DNA from: Campylobacteraceae bacterium
Lineage (GTDB): Bacteria > Campylobacterota > Campylobacteria > Campylobacterales > Sulfurovaceae
Assembly (NCBI GenBank): GCA_027035765.1
Contig: JALVUD010000020.1
Coordinates: 1 to 33,754 of the forward strand
Length of the DNA: 33,754 nucleotides
Reading direction: 5' to 3'
Numbering within the stretch: the stretch's first letter is position 1; each line of letters opens with the position of its first letter. Under the pieces are notes generated by a model. That model worked only from the letters and a program-made list of their open reading frames with translations. It was not told the DNA's origin and did not search any database. Of the stretch, positions 8,332 to 15,948 are shown piece after piece. Position numbers and translations under genes: made by a program.

Positions 8332-10692
8332 CTACAAATACTCTCCCCGTTCACAAAGCAGCTGATAGGGGCACCAGGTGCAGTGCTTGAGATCCTCACA
8401 ACGTTCCGCCGCAAAGGAGCGGGTGGCCTTGAGTTCTTCCAGATGCTCCTTCAGCAGCGCATTCTTCTCCTCCAAAGCCGCTACCGGGACAAAAGCCCGC
8501 TCCTCCAGCGGCATGACGAAGGCCAGGTCCAGCTGAGGATATTCGGGACGCAGCAGCGCGTCGTAGATACTCATCTGGAAATCGGTCACTTTTTCCAGGG
8601 AGCTTTTGCGGTTGGCTTCCGTCAATTTACCGCTCTTGTAGTCCAGGACCATCCGCTCATCTTCGCGTACATCGATCCGGTCCACCCGGCCTGTGAAGCG
8701 CACCCCCTCGATCGTCCCCTGGATGCTGCGTTCTCTCGCTTCCACCCGCCACCCCCGGGCGAAGCGCTCTGTCTCCTGGCGGAAATAGGGGACCAGCTTC
8801 CGGCTCCAGTAGGCCTGCAGATAGCGTCCGGCGCTTCCGCTGCGCTCCAGCTCCTCGGCTGCCAAGGTCTCGAAACGCCTTCGCATCGCTTCCGGGTCCT
8901 CATAACGGTCCCGCTCGACAAAGAGCCGCTCCAGGATCCGATGGAGCACCTGTCCCTCGTTGATCTCCTCGGAACGCTTCTCCTCCAACCCCAGAATGTA
9001 GCGGTAGTAGAAACGGCGGCGGCACTCCAGCCAGATCTTCAGGCGGCTGGCGGACCACTGCATCGCCAAAGGATCGAAAGACTCCACCACCGGATCTCTC
9101 CGCTCTTTGGGCAGCGGAGCGTGGCTGTAGAGCAGTTCCCTCGGAGCCGCTACCGCCTCCCCCTCTTGCAATCCCAATTCATAGAGCAGCCGCGAAGGCA
9201 GTCGGCTCTCCCCGGCGGTATAGAGGATCACCGCCTCCCTGGCCCCCTCCAGCAGGCGGGCGTAGTAGTGTTTTTGCAGCGCTTCTCGGTCCAGGCGGTC
9301 GGGCAGACCGGCGAAGCGGCGCACCCGGCTGTCGAGGAAACGGTCCTTGCCGCTGGAGGCGGGGACGATCCCTTCGTTGAAATCGACGATCACCACCCCG
9401 TCGAAGTGGACACCGCGGGTCTCCAGCACCCCCATCACCGTCACTTTGCCGCCCCGCACGTCATCCAGCCGCAGCTGCCCCAGCTCCTCCAGCCAGAGAA
9501 AGAGCCACTCCCGCATCGCCAACCGCCGCCTCTGATGGATCTGTAGAAAGCGATGCCACAACTCCAGAATCGGCGCGGCTTCGCGGCTAGGCTCTTTGTC
9601 CGCTTCCGGAGCGATAAAACCCGGGATTCCCACTGCCTGAAGGCTCTCGTAAAAAATTTCCGCCGTGACACTCTTTGAGGGATCCAGCTCAGGGTAGCGC
9701 TCCGGGCCATAGCCGTAATGCTCAAGCATCTGCCGATCTTCGGGAGCGAAGCCCTTCCAATACTCCAGCAGCGCCGAGGGCACACGATACTCGGGGCGGT
9801 CCCGATAGTCGTAGCCCATAGAGAAGTTGAGATTCTCCATCCGGTCGTAGAGATCGAAAGCCCGCATGAAGGACTCATCAGGCAGTACCAGGGCGATCCG
9901 TTCCGGAGCGATCCCCGCACGCACCATCCCTTCGATCTCCGCCAGGGCCACCGCCACCTGCTCATAGCGTTCCCGGACCGCCAGCACCTTGGCCTCGATC
10001 TCCAGCGGCAAGGGTTCCGACTCGATCAGCTCTTTTTGTGACAATGAAAAGACAACCTTGCTCTGACCGGGAAGATCCAGTCCCCTTTCGGCAAAACGCT
10101 GACGCATCTTTTCGTTGTAGGGAGTCGTCCGCCAGTGAATGCGAAGTTCCCGCCGCTGCGCCGCCGCCGCCAGCAGCTCCAGCTCGAAGCGGCTCAGCGT
10201 TCCTTCCAGATAGAGTTCGAGAGTCTCCGCCGTCGTCAGAAAGGCTTCGTTGATCCGGTAGAGTTCGGGCAAAAAGATCCGGTCGTAGACCCCTTCCCGA
10301 TCCAGGATCTTCCGGTAGCGCTCCCGCAACTCGCCCAGGATCCGCAGATGATCGGCATACTCCGCGTAGGCGTCCGCCTCCTCCAGGCGCTCCAGAGGCA
10401 CCTGCTCCCAGGCCAGCTCCTCGAAAAAACGGAAAAAATCGGAACTGCGGGTAAAAAAGCGCACCAGATCCCGCTCGTTTCCCAGCCGTTCAAACCCTTC
10501 AAAGGCCGCCGCCTCCCGCAGCCAGAAGATCCGCTCACCCGCCTCAGCCTGGCGCCGCCCCGGCACCACGACGACCCGGGTCAGAAATTCATCCATCCGC
10601 ATCAGGCGGGGCAGGAACCCCCCGGCACCGCGCAACGAAGTGACCCTTTCACGGATGGAACGAGAGGTGGGAAAAATCTGAAGATCAGGCAT
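8332..10692 (-). CDS. addB: AddB: PD-(D/E)XK nuclease subunit with Fe-S cysteines
   Basis: A 786-aa partner of AddA in double-strand-end resection. The N-terminal two thirds is a degenerate UvrD-like helicase fold with no clear Walker A (it starts MPDLQIFPTSRSIRERV). The C terminus is a RecB-family nuclease: GQVLHRILERLF, then MVLDYKSGK. A cysteine in LECRRRFYYRYILG and three near the end spaced C-x5-C... C-x2-C-x5-C (CEDLKHCTWCPYQLLC) fit the AddB 4Fe-4S staple. The ATG at 10692 is preferred to the longer frame because AAAGGAG lies just upstream and the extra 35 residues would be read from repeat-bearing intergenic DNA. It is separated from addA by the oppositely oriented tsdA. Confidence 0.9.
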   Translation of the reverse strand: MPDLQIFPTSRSIRERVTSLRGAGGFLPRLMRMDEFLTRVVVVPGRRQAEAGERIFWLREAAAFEGFERLGNERDLVRFFTRSSDFFRFFEELAWEQVPLERLEEADAYAEYADHLRILGELRERYRKILDREGVYDRIFLPELYRINEAFLTTAETLELYLEGTLSRFELELLAAAAQRRELRIHWRTTPYNEKMRQRFAERGLDLPGQSKVVFSLSQKELIESEPLPLEIEAKVLAVRERYEQVAVALAEIEGMVRAGIAPERIALVLPDESFMRAFDLYDRMENLNFSMGYDYRDRPEYRVPSALLEYWKGFAPEDRQMLEHYGYGPERYPELDPSKSVTAEIFYESLQAVGIPGFIAPEADKEPSREAAPILELWHRFLQIHQRRRLAMREWLFLWLEELGQLRLDDVRGGKVTVMGVLETRGVHFDGVVIVDFNEGIVPASSGKDRFLDSRVRRFAGLPDRLDREALQKHYYARLLEGAREAVILYTAGESRLPSRLLYELGLQEGEAVAAPRELLYSHAPLPKERRDPVVESFDPLAMQWSASRLKIWLECRRRFYYRYILGLEEKRSEEINEGQVLHRILERLFVERDRYEDPEAMRRRFETLAAEELERSGSAGRYLQAYWSRKLVPYFRQETERFARGWRVEARERSIQGTIEGVRFTGRVDRIDVREDERMVLDYKSGKLTEANRKSSLEKVTDFQMSIYDALLRPEYPQLDLAFVMPLEERAFVPVAALEEKNALLKEHLEELKATRSFAAERCEDLKHCTWCPYQLLCERGEYL

Positions 10693-10760
10693 GCTCTTCT
10701 CCTTTGGCTTGGGGGTATTATGGCGAAAGGGGCGCTTTGGGAAACTGAAACGATCTCTCT

Positions 10761-10842
10761 TCGTCGTCCCGAACTTGATTCGGGATCCACGGCGCAACGG
10801 ATATTCTAACCCCTGGATTCCGGATCAAGCCCGGAATGACAA
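10761..10842. repeat. Palindromic interspersed element (MITE/REP-like)
   Basis: Two arms of about 28 bp (10762-10789 and 10814-10841) are imperfect inverted copies of each other around a 24-bp spacer. Each arm holds its own hairpin: CCCGAA...TTCGGG in the left and TTCCGG...CCGGAA in the right. Read through, the element gives the familiar spurious peptide WIPDQARNDK, the translation signature of a palindrome family dispersed in many proteobacterial genomes. It lies just upstream of addB. Confidence 0.75.
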
Positions 10843-11008
10843 AGGTTTTTCACATCCTTTTATCGAGGTTCAAGAGATAATTCAATGGGAGATTGGGGTA
10901 TTTTGTATCGGATAAGTCAGTGATCCGTTTTCCAAGATTTTTTCTTTTGGGCGGTGGGCCCAGAGGGGCCACCACATCAAAGATTCGGTATCCGAGAGAT
11001 AAAAGAAA
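10843..11008. other. Gap between addB upstream region and fixH end
   Basis: No gene is seen here. The only structure is a hairpin at 10953-10973 (GGTGGGCCC pairing with GGGGCCACC with one bulge). It is not followed by a T-run in the sense of fixH, so I do not call it a terminator. Confidence 0.4.
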
Positions 11009-11560
11009 CTATTTCGCGGGCTTGAGATATCCCGACGTGTCCATGTAGCCGACAGCGTCGCTCTTCTGCACCCTTACACGCAGGATATAGCGTCCGGGAT
11101 TTTTCAGGGTAAGCTTTTCGAGAACATAATGTCCGTTTTTGAAAGGAAGATGATTGAAACGCTGATCCTCCTTTTCGGTGTGAGGGCGGGTCAGCAGGAG
11201 GCTCACATTGGCATCGCTGACAACGTTTCCGGCTCTGTCGGTCACACTGTAGCTGATCCGGTTGACATGATCTAAGGCGACGATCTTGCCCGGTTTGCGC
11301 TTGAGATGCTCCGGCTTGAAGTCCGAGAGCTTCATATCGTCAAGCTTCACCCGATAGTGCTGATCGAAACGGGCCTGGGCCTCTTCGATCTGATTGGCGT
11401 CCAGATCCGCTGTCTGATACTTCATCATATATTCATTGGACTCGTGGACCGGCAATCCGATCGCATGCTTGACGGTCCAGAAACCCAAGGTGATTCCGAT
11501 GGCCAGAAAGCCCAGAATCATATAGGGCCAGTATTTCCCTCTGTCACTGTTATTTGCCAT
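11009..11560 (-). CDS. FixH/CcoH-like membrane protein of the cbb3 locus
   Basis: A 183-aa protein with one N-terminal membrane helix (about residues 12-33, YMILGFLAIGITLGFWTVKHAIG) and a periplasmic beta-rich domain (SYSVTDRAGNVVSDANVSLLLTRPH...RYILRVRVQ). The arrangement GLPVHESNEYMMKYQ after the helix is typical of FixH. FixH/CcoH is a cbb3 oxidase assembly factor in other bacteria. It is the last gene of the cco cluster and overlaps the TPM gene by 11 bases. GAGGAT precedes its ATG. Confidence 0.82.
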   Translation of the reverse strand: MANNSDRGKYWPYMILGFLAIGITLGFWTVKHAIGLPVHESNEYMMKYQTADLDANQIEEAQARFDQHYRVKLDDMKLSDFKPEHLKRKPGKIVALDHVNRISYSVTDRAGNVVSDANVSLLLTRPHTEKEDQRFNHLPFKNGHYVLEKLTLKNPGRYILRVRVQKSDAVGYMDTSGYLKPAK

Positions 11561-12146
11561 GGCGTATCCTCATATAGATTGGTCGCCCGAAATATACCCA
11601 AAAAACCAAAACGGCTCCTAAATAGACGAGCCAGGTTATAATTTTTATAATCCATTGCCCCTCATTCTTGATCGTCTGAGTCAGCTTGACTTTTTTGGCA
11701 GCCGCCAGCTCATCCGCCAGCTCCGAATAGGCCTGGACCATCGCCACGTCATATTTGGACTGCATGGAGTTGCTGTCGGCGCTGCCCAGGATATCGATAG
11801 CGTACTTTTTGACCCGGCTTGCCTCGTAGGCTTTTTTGAGATCGGGATCGGAGACCAGAATCCCCAGCCGCTTGTTGTTGGGGAGAAAAAGGATCGCCAC
11901 CCACGGCCTGCTGAAACTCTTCTCATACTTTTTCACATACTCATAGAGATTGGCCCGTCTATCCAGCCGATCGTTACTGGCGATCACATAGACATGGATG
12001 CCTGTCTTTTGCTGCAATTCCGAGCCGATCTTTTCGATCACATCACCCGCCTTGGGAGAGATCAGATGGTCGTTGATGAGATAGTGTGCTGAGAGTGAAA
12101 AAGTAAGAAGCAGCATCAGCAAGGTCGCCCCTGCTATCTGCCGCAT
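11550..12146 (-). CDS. TPM-domain membrane protein of the cbb3 locus
   Basis: About 198 aa. An N-terminal signal or anchor (residues about 5-22) is followed by a TPM fold: GDVIEKIGSELQQKTGIHVYVIAS, RPWVAILFLPNNKRLGILVSDPDLKKAY. A C-terminal helix (WIIKIITWLVYLGAVLVFWVYFG) then anchors it with a short basic tail. TPM domains occur in photosystem-repair and other membrane-complex proteins; a role in cbb3 oxidase upkeep is only an inference from position. The start is uncertain. ATG at 12146 has a poor ribosome site, while an in-frame TTG at 12158 overlaps the stop of the preceding small gene as TTGA. Translational coupling could explain either. Confidence 0.7.
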   Translation of the reverse strand: MRQIAGATLLMLLLTFSLSAHYLINDHLISPKAGDVIEKIGSELQQKTGIHVYVIASNDRLDRRANLYEYVKKYEKSFSRPWVAILFLPNNKRLGILVSDPDLKKAYEASRVKKYAIDILGSADSNSMQSKYDVAMVQAYSELADELAAAKKVKLTQTIKNEGQWIIKIITWLVYLGAVLVFWVYFGRPIYMRIRHGK

Positions 12147-12154
12147 AGGTTGGA

Positions 12155-12256
12155 TCAACCTACGTAGAGATGGTTGGGAGTCAAAACAGACCAGAGAGTA
12201 ATGATAGCCAGAACGACCATCATCCAACCGAGAACTTTATCCATAACCTTGATCAT
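12155..12256 (-). CDS. 33-aa single-helix membrane peptide of the cbb3 operon
   Basis: A short gene below usual size cut-offs: MIKVMDKVLGWMMVVLAIIT, continuing LWSVLTPNHLYVG to a TGA at 12155. It is almost one membrane helix with a lysine-bearing N terminus. Its ATG overlaps the DUF4006 stop (ATGA), and GGGGAG lies 6 bases upstream. Size and placement resemble small accessory peptides of haem-copper oxidases, but no family is assigned. It may be a subunit or assembly peptide of the oxidase. Confidence 0.7.
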   Translation of the reverse strand: MIKVMDKVLGWMMVVLAIITLWSVLTPNHLYVG

Positions 12257-12513
12257 TTTTTCTCCCCTTTCTTCTCTTCTTTGACGTCGACAAAGGCAAA
12301 CTTGGCGTTGTCCTTGCTGATCATCTTGACATTATCCAGGCTGTTCCACAGAGGGGCCGGATCATAGTAGTGGGTTGCCTGGGCACGCTCCACGCCGATG
12401 GCTTTGGTTACCAGGAAGGCCAGGATGCTCAGCAGGAGCGCTGTCGCGATCAGCATTCCCAGGACACCGTTGATGCCCCACGCGCTGCGATTGGTATTTT
12501 CAGTTGCTGCCAT
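12253..12513 (-). CDS. DUF4006 family membrane protein
   Basis: 86 aa with one membrane helix (about residues 15-38, GVLGMLIATALLLSILAFLVTKAIG). The segment HYYDPAPLWNSLDNVKM follows, then a Lys/Glu-rich end. This is the small protein that regularly follows ccoP in Campylobacter and its relatives. Its function is unknown; the context says oxidase biogenesis. AAGGAG lies before the ATG and the gap to ccoP is 10 bases. Confidence 0.8.
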   Translation of the reverse strand: MAATENTNRSAWGINGVLGMLIATALLLSILAFLVTKAIGVERAQATHYYDPAPLWNSLDNVKMISKDNAKFAFVDVKEEKKGEKK

Positions 12514-12523
12514 AGTTCACTCC

Positions 12524-13411
12524 TTACTGTTTCAGTGTCTGCAAATAAGCTGCCAGCGCTTTCTCCTGAACCGGAGTGAAGCGGCCGGGGAAGGCGGGCA
12601 TATGGCCGATGATGCCGGTCTTGCCGTGCTTGAGCACATGCTGTACCAGTGTCACGTCATAGGTCTTCAGGTTTGGAGCGGTCCCCCCGTTGCCTGTGCC
12701 GTCCTGTCCATGACAGCCGGCACAAGTCGCCCACGCGGCAGGAGCTTTACCCTTCATGCCGCCGGCGACGTAGGCGGCAACCTCTTCTGCCTGCTGGCCG
12801 GAAGCCAGTCCGGCGGGCATCGCACCGAGAGGATACATCAGCTGATGCTGTCCGCTTTTGAGTACGGCCAGAACCTGTTTTTTACTCATCCGGTGCTCGA
12901 AATCCTGAGCCTTGCCGGAGAGTCCGTCACCGGTCTCACCGTGGCAGGGGGCGCACTGGACCAGGAAGATCGACTCACCCATCTCTTTGAGCACTTCGGG
13001 GGAGGCATTCTTGTGGATCGCCTCGAACTTCTTGTTGTAGTTCTTGACCTCCTGGTTGTACTCGCCGATCTGGCTGTAGGCGTTGAGAGGATACCCCCAG
13101 AGGAAATACCAGATCGCCCAGATCATAACTCCCAGGAAAGAGTAGGCCCAACCGGCTGGCAGTTCGTTTTTGTACTCGCCGATTCCGTCCCAATTCTCCT
13201 CGGCCAGTTCTCCGGTCGCGGTATCGGTCTTCATTTGACCCATATACTTTGCCGCCACTCCAAAGGCGAGAACCGCAATAGCGATCGCCCCCAGGAACGT
13301 GATCATATTGACCGGATCGCTCAGATCAACATGCATCTGTTTGATCACGACCAATGTCCCGACGATCAGCACACCGGCAAGTACCAGTGCTTTGACAACG
13401 AATGAATTCAT
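12524..13411 (-). CDS. ccoP: cbb3 cytochrome c oxidase dihaem subunit III
   Basis: A 295-aa membrane-anchored dihaem cytochrome c. Two N-terminal helices (about 5-24 and 36-53) and a third near 88-106 precede two periplasmic haem domains with CAPCH (153-157) and CAGCH (230-234). Candidate Met ligands lie in LGAMPAGL and GHMPAFPGRF. It carries electrons to CcoO/CcoN. Its ATG directly follows the ccoQ TAA (TAAATG), with AAGGAG upstream. Confidence 0.96.
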   Translation of the reverse strand: MNSFVVKALVLAGVLIVGTLVVIKQMHVDLSDPVNMITFLGAIAIAVLAFGVAAKYMGQMKTDTATGELAEENWDGIGEYKNELPAGWAYSFLGVMIWAIWYFLWGYPLNAYSQIGEYNQEVKNYNKKFEAIHKNASPEVLKEMGESIFLVQCAPCHGETGDGLSGKAQDFEHRMSKKQVLAVLKSGQHQLMYPLGAMPAGLASGQQAEEVAAYVAGGMKGKAPAAWATCAGCHGQDGTGNGGTAPNLKTYDVTLVQHVLKHGKTGIIGHMPAFPGRFTPVQEKALAAYLQTLKQ

Positions 13412-13624
13412 TTAATTCTCCTTCTTATCGTTCTTGTCTTTTGGATTCGCTTCGACGGGTCGATCGTGCAATTCATCATCGAGTGCCATCTTCCCGTACT
13501 TTTCGTAATCCTGTTCACCTTTTTTTTCACTGCGGTAGAGATGCAGAATGTAGCCATAGAGAATCACGACCAGCAAAACCGTGAGAAAGAAAAAGGCGTA
13601 ACCCTGCATTTCTGTCAATGTCAC
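13412..13624 (-). CDS. ccoQ: cbb3 oxidase small subunit
   Basis: 70 aa with one helix (residues about 8-28, YAFFFLTVLLVVILYGYILHLY) and a charged cytoplasmic tail. This is the CcoQ architecture, in the ccoNOQP order. The start is GTG at 13624, supported by AAGGAG 6 bases before it; the only nearby ATG would cut into the conserved N terminus. Confidence 0.9.
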   Translation of the reverse strand: MTLTEMQGYAFFFLTVLLVVILYGYILHLYRSEKKGEQDYEKYGKMALDDELHDRPVEANPKDKNDKKEN

Positions 13625-13634
13625 CGCAGACTCC

Positions 13635-14303
13635 TTACTTCAGATGTTCCAGATAAGCGATCAGGGCAACAATCTCGGGAATCTTGCCCTGCTGAACCAT
13701 GGCCAGAACGTCCTTGTTCTTCATTGCTTTGGCGATCTTCAACGCTTCGGGCAGTGCCTTCTCTTTGTAATACTTCTCAAAAGCGGCTTTGCTGGGCTGA
13801 ATATCATCACCGTAAGGCGTGTTAAAGACCTTTTTGACCGTCACGGCTTCCGCATAGGCGGTCTCCAGATCGGCCAGGTTCTTGAACTGATGCTTGTACG
13901 CCGGCATGATCGAGGCGGGAACGACTGATTTGGGATCCCACATATGGTTCGCATGCCAGTCGGGAGTCCGATAGTTTCCGACACGGTGCAGGTCAGGGCC
14001 GGTCCGTTTGGATCCCCAGAGGAAGGGACGATCATAGGCGTACTCACCGGAGAGGGAGTATTTGCCGTATCGATCAGTCTCAGCTTTGAAGGGACGGATC
14101 AGCTGGGAGTGGCAGGCGATACAGTTGTCTTTTTTATAGACCTCTTTCCCTGCGAGCTCCAGTACGGTGTAGGGCTTGAGCCCCTTGATAGGCCGTGCTG
14201 CATTTGTAAAACTGGGCAGAATCTCGACGAGACCTGCAAACGCGATGACGACGAAGACCCCGACCGCGAAGAGGAAGGGGTTTTTTTCCAACCAATGAAA
14301 CAT
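13635..14303 (-). CDS. ccoO: cbb3 cytochrome c oxidase monohaem subunit II
   Basis: 222 aa with one N-terminal helix (about 11-29) and a periplasmic cytochrome c domain with CIACH (61-65) and a likely Met133 ligand in SIMPAYKHQF. Other family marks are GKEVYKKDNCIACHSQLIRP and GTGPDLHRVGNYR-like text (GSKRTGPDLHRVGNYR). It passes electrons from CcoP to the haem-copper centre. It lies 11 bases after ccoN. Confidence 0.97.
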   Translation of the reverse strand: MFHWLEKNPFLFAVGVFVVIAFAGLVEILPSFTNAARPIKGLKPYTVLELAGKEVYKKDNCIACHSQLIRPFKAETDRYGKYSLSGEYAYDRPFLWGSKRTGPDLHRVGNYRTPDWHANHMWDPKSVVPASIMPAYKHQFKNLADLETAYAEAVTVKKVFNTPYGDDIQPSKAAFEKYYKEKALPEALKIAKAMKNKDVLAMVQQGKIPEIVALIAYLEHLK

Positions 14304-14314
14304 TCTTTACCTCC

Positions 14315-15781
14315 TTATGCCATAGGGGAGCGGAACTGGGGCTCCTGCTCAAGCTTGCGTCCTGCCGTTGCCGTCATGAAGAAGTTGTAGGCGAACATCA
14401 AGACACCGATCAGATAGAGCAGACCGCCGATCGCGCGGATCGTATAGTAGGGATGCAGAACGGAAACGGTATCGATGAAGCTGTACATCAGGTTTCCGTA
14501 CTCATCCACGGCACGCCACATCATTCCCTGAGTAATCCCTGCAATCCACATGGAGGTGAAGTAGAGCACAACCCCGGTAGTCTGAATCCAGAATTGAGCT
14601 TCCAAAAGGGACTTGCTGTAGATTTCGCGTTTGAAGGCCCGGGGAGCCATATGCATCAGGGCGGCAAAAACCATAAAGGCAACCCAACCCAGGACGCCAT
14701 CGTGTACGTGACCGGGAATCCAGTCGGTGAAGTGGGCGATGGCGTTGACGGATTTGACCGCCTGAATAGGACCTTCCAGAGTCGAAAGCATATAGAAGGT
14801 AGAGGCAAGAACCATGAATTTGATCAGCGGGTTCTCGGTCAGTTGATTCCACTCACCCTTCATGGTCAGCAGCATGTTGATCGCCGAACCCCAGGAGGGA
14901 AGGATCAGTACGACGGAGAAGACCGATCCCATGGTCTGCATCCAGTCAGGAACGGTGGACCATAGCAGGTGGTGTCCGCCGGCCCAGAGGTAGACAAACA
15001 TCAGACCCCAGAAGGAGAGCAGAGAGAGCTTGTAGGAGTAGACAGCCTGCCCGGACTCTTTGGGGAGGAAGTAGTAGATCATCGCAATAATGGGTACGGT
15101 AAAGACGAAGGCAACCGCATTGTGTCCCCACCACCACTGAACCAGTGCATCGTTGGTACCGGCATACATGGAGACAGAGTGATACCAGTGTCCCAGTCCG
15201 CCGGAGAAGAAGTAAGTGGGGACTTCCATGTTGTTAAAGAGGTAGAGCATCGCCACACCGAGGAAACAGGCGATATAGTACCACATGGAGATATAGAGGG
15301 CTTTTTCACGGCGCGCACCGATCATGGCAAACATATTGATACCCCAGATCACCCAGTAAACGACGATCAGGATATCCAAGGGCCACTCCATCTGGGCGTA
15401 CTCTTTGCTGGCGGTGATTCCCATCGCCAATGAAATCACCAGAAAAGTCGCAGCGACCAGATAGGCCAGGAACTGGAACTTCGCCAGGGCGTTGATGAAG
15501 GGGAGCTCGGCCAGAGAAACTTTGAGCACCCGCTGAGCAGAATAATAAAAAGAGGCCATGATACCGCTGATGGTAAATCCGTAGATTATCACGTTGGTAT
15601 GGAGAGGTCTCAGACGGGAAAAAGTCCCGTATTCACCCATCAGATAGTTGAGTTCCGGAAACGCCAGCTGAGAAGCGATCAGAACACCGATGGTCATTCC
15701 GACGATGCCGAAAATGACCGCTGTCCACATGTAAAGTTTGGCAACGGAATAGTCATATTCCAGCGCTGCACTAGACTGCAT
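14315..15781 (-). CDS. ccoN: cbb3 cytochrome c oxidase catalytic subunit I
   Basis: A 488-aa, 12-helix haem-copper oxidase subunit that reduces O2 to water with high affinity. All metal ligands are visible: H61 (RPLHTN) and H360 (low-spin haem b), H358 (high-spin b3) in PGHVHDG, and H220, H270, H271 for CuB (WWWGHNAVAF, AGGHHLLW). It is the first gene of an operon that runs through ccoO, Q, P, DUF4006, the 33-aa peptide, TPM and fixH. A strong ribosome site (AGGAGG) lies upstream of the ATG. Confidence 0.98.
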   Translation of the reverse strand: MQSSAALEYDYSVAKLYMWTAVIFGIVGMTIGVLIASQLAFPELNYLMGEYGTFSRLRPLHTNVIIYGFTISGIMASFYYSAQRVLKVSLAELPFINALAKFQFLAYLVAATFLVISLAMGITASKEYAQMEWPLDILIVVYWVIWGINMFAMIGARREKALYISMWYYIACFLGVAMLYLFNNMEVPTYFFSGGLGHWYHSVSMYAGTNDALVQWWWGHNAVAFVFTVPIIAMIYYFLPKESGQAVYSYKLSLLSFWGLMFVYLWAGGHHLLWSTVPDWMQTMGSVFSVVLILPSWGSAINMLLTMKGEWNQLTENPLIKFMVLASTFYMLSTLEGPIQAVKSVNAIAHFTDWIPGHVHDGVLGWVAFMVFAALMHMAPRAFKREIYSKSLLEAQFWIQTTGVVLYFTSMWIAGITQGMMWRAVDEYGNLMYSFIDTVSVLHPYYTIRAIGGLLYLIGVLMFAYNFFMTATAGRKLEQEPQFRSPMA

Positions 15782-15804
15782 ACAAGCCTCCTAAATAAGA
15801 TTTT

Positions 15805-15837
15805 GTTACGACGATGTAACGGTAACGGCCTATTATA
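15805..15837 (-). promoter_or_regulatory. Candidate cco promoter with inverted repeat
   Basis: A perfect TATAAT (15832-15837 on the minus strand) lies about 50 bases upstream of ccoN. Just downstream of it, over the expected transcription start and leader, is an inverted repeat GTTAC-N6-GTAAC (15805-15820) with a third GTAAC-like copy adjoining (GGTAAC at 15821-15826). This could be an operator; no regulator can be named. Confidence 0.45.
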
Positions 15838-15948
15838 GGTAAGCCAAGCTATAAAAAAACTTAAATAAACGGAAAATTTCGAGAGTATCTATCTAACTAT
15901 TTTTATTAAGATTTATTTAATTTTTAAGAGAGGGGTACCGGTTGCAGG

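Noticed and set aside
8383-9546. A 387-codon plus-strand frame opposite addB
   Set aside because: Antisense shadow of the nuclease gene, low-complexity composition and no start signal.
10691-10915. 74-codon plus-strand frame before fixH
   Set aside because: Its recognisable text comes from translating the dispersed palindrome; not a gene.
10953-10973. Intrinsic terminator of fixH
   Set aside because: The hairpin is bulged and followed by A-rich, not T-rich, sequence in the fixH direction.
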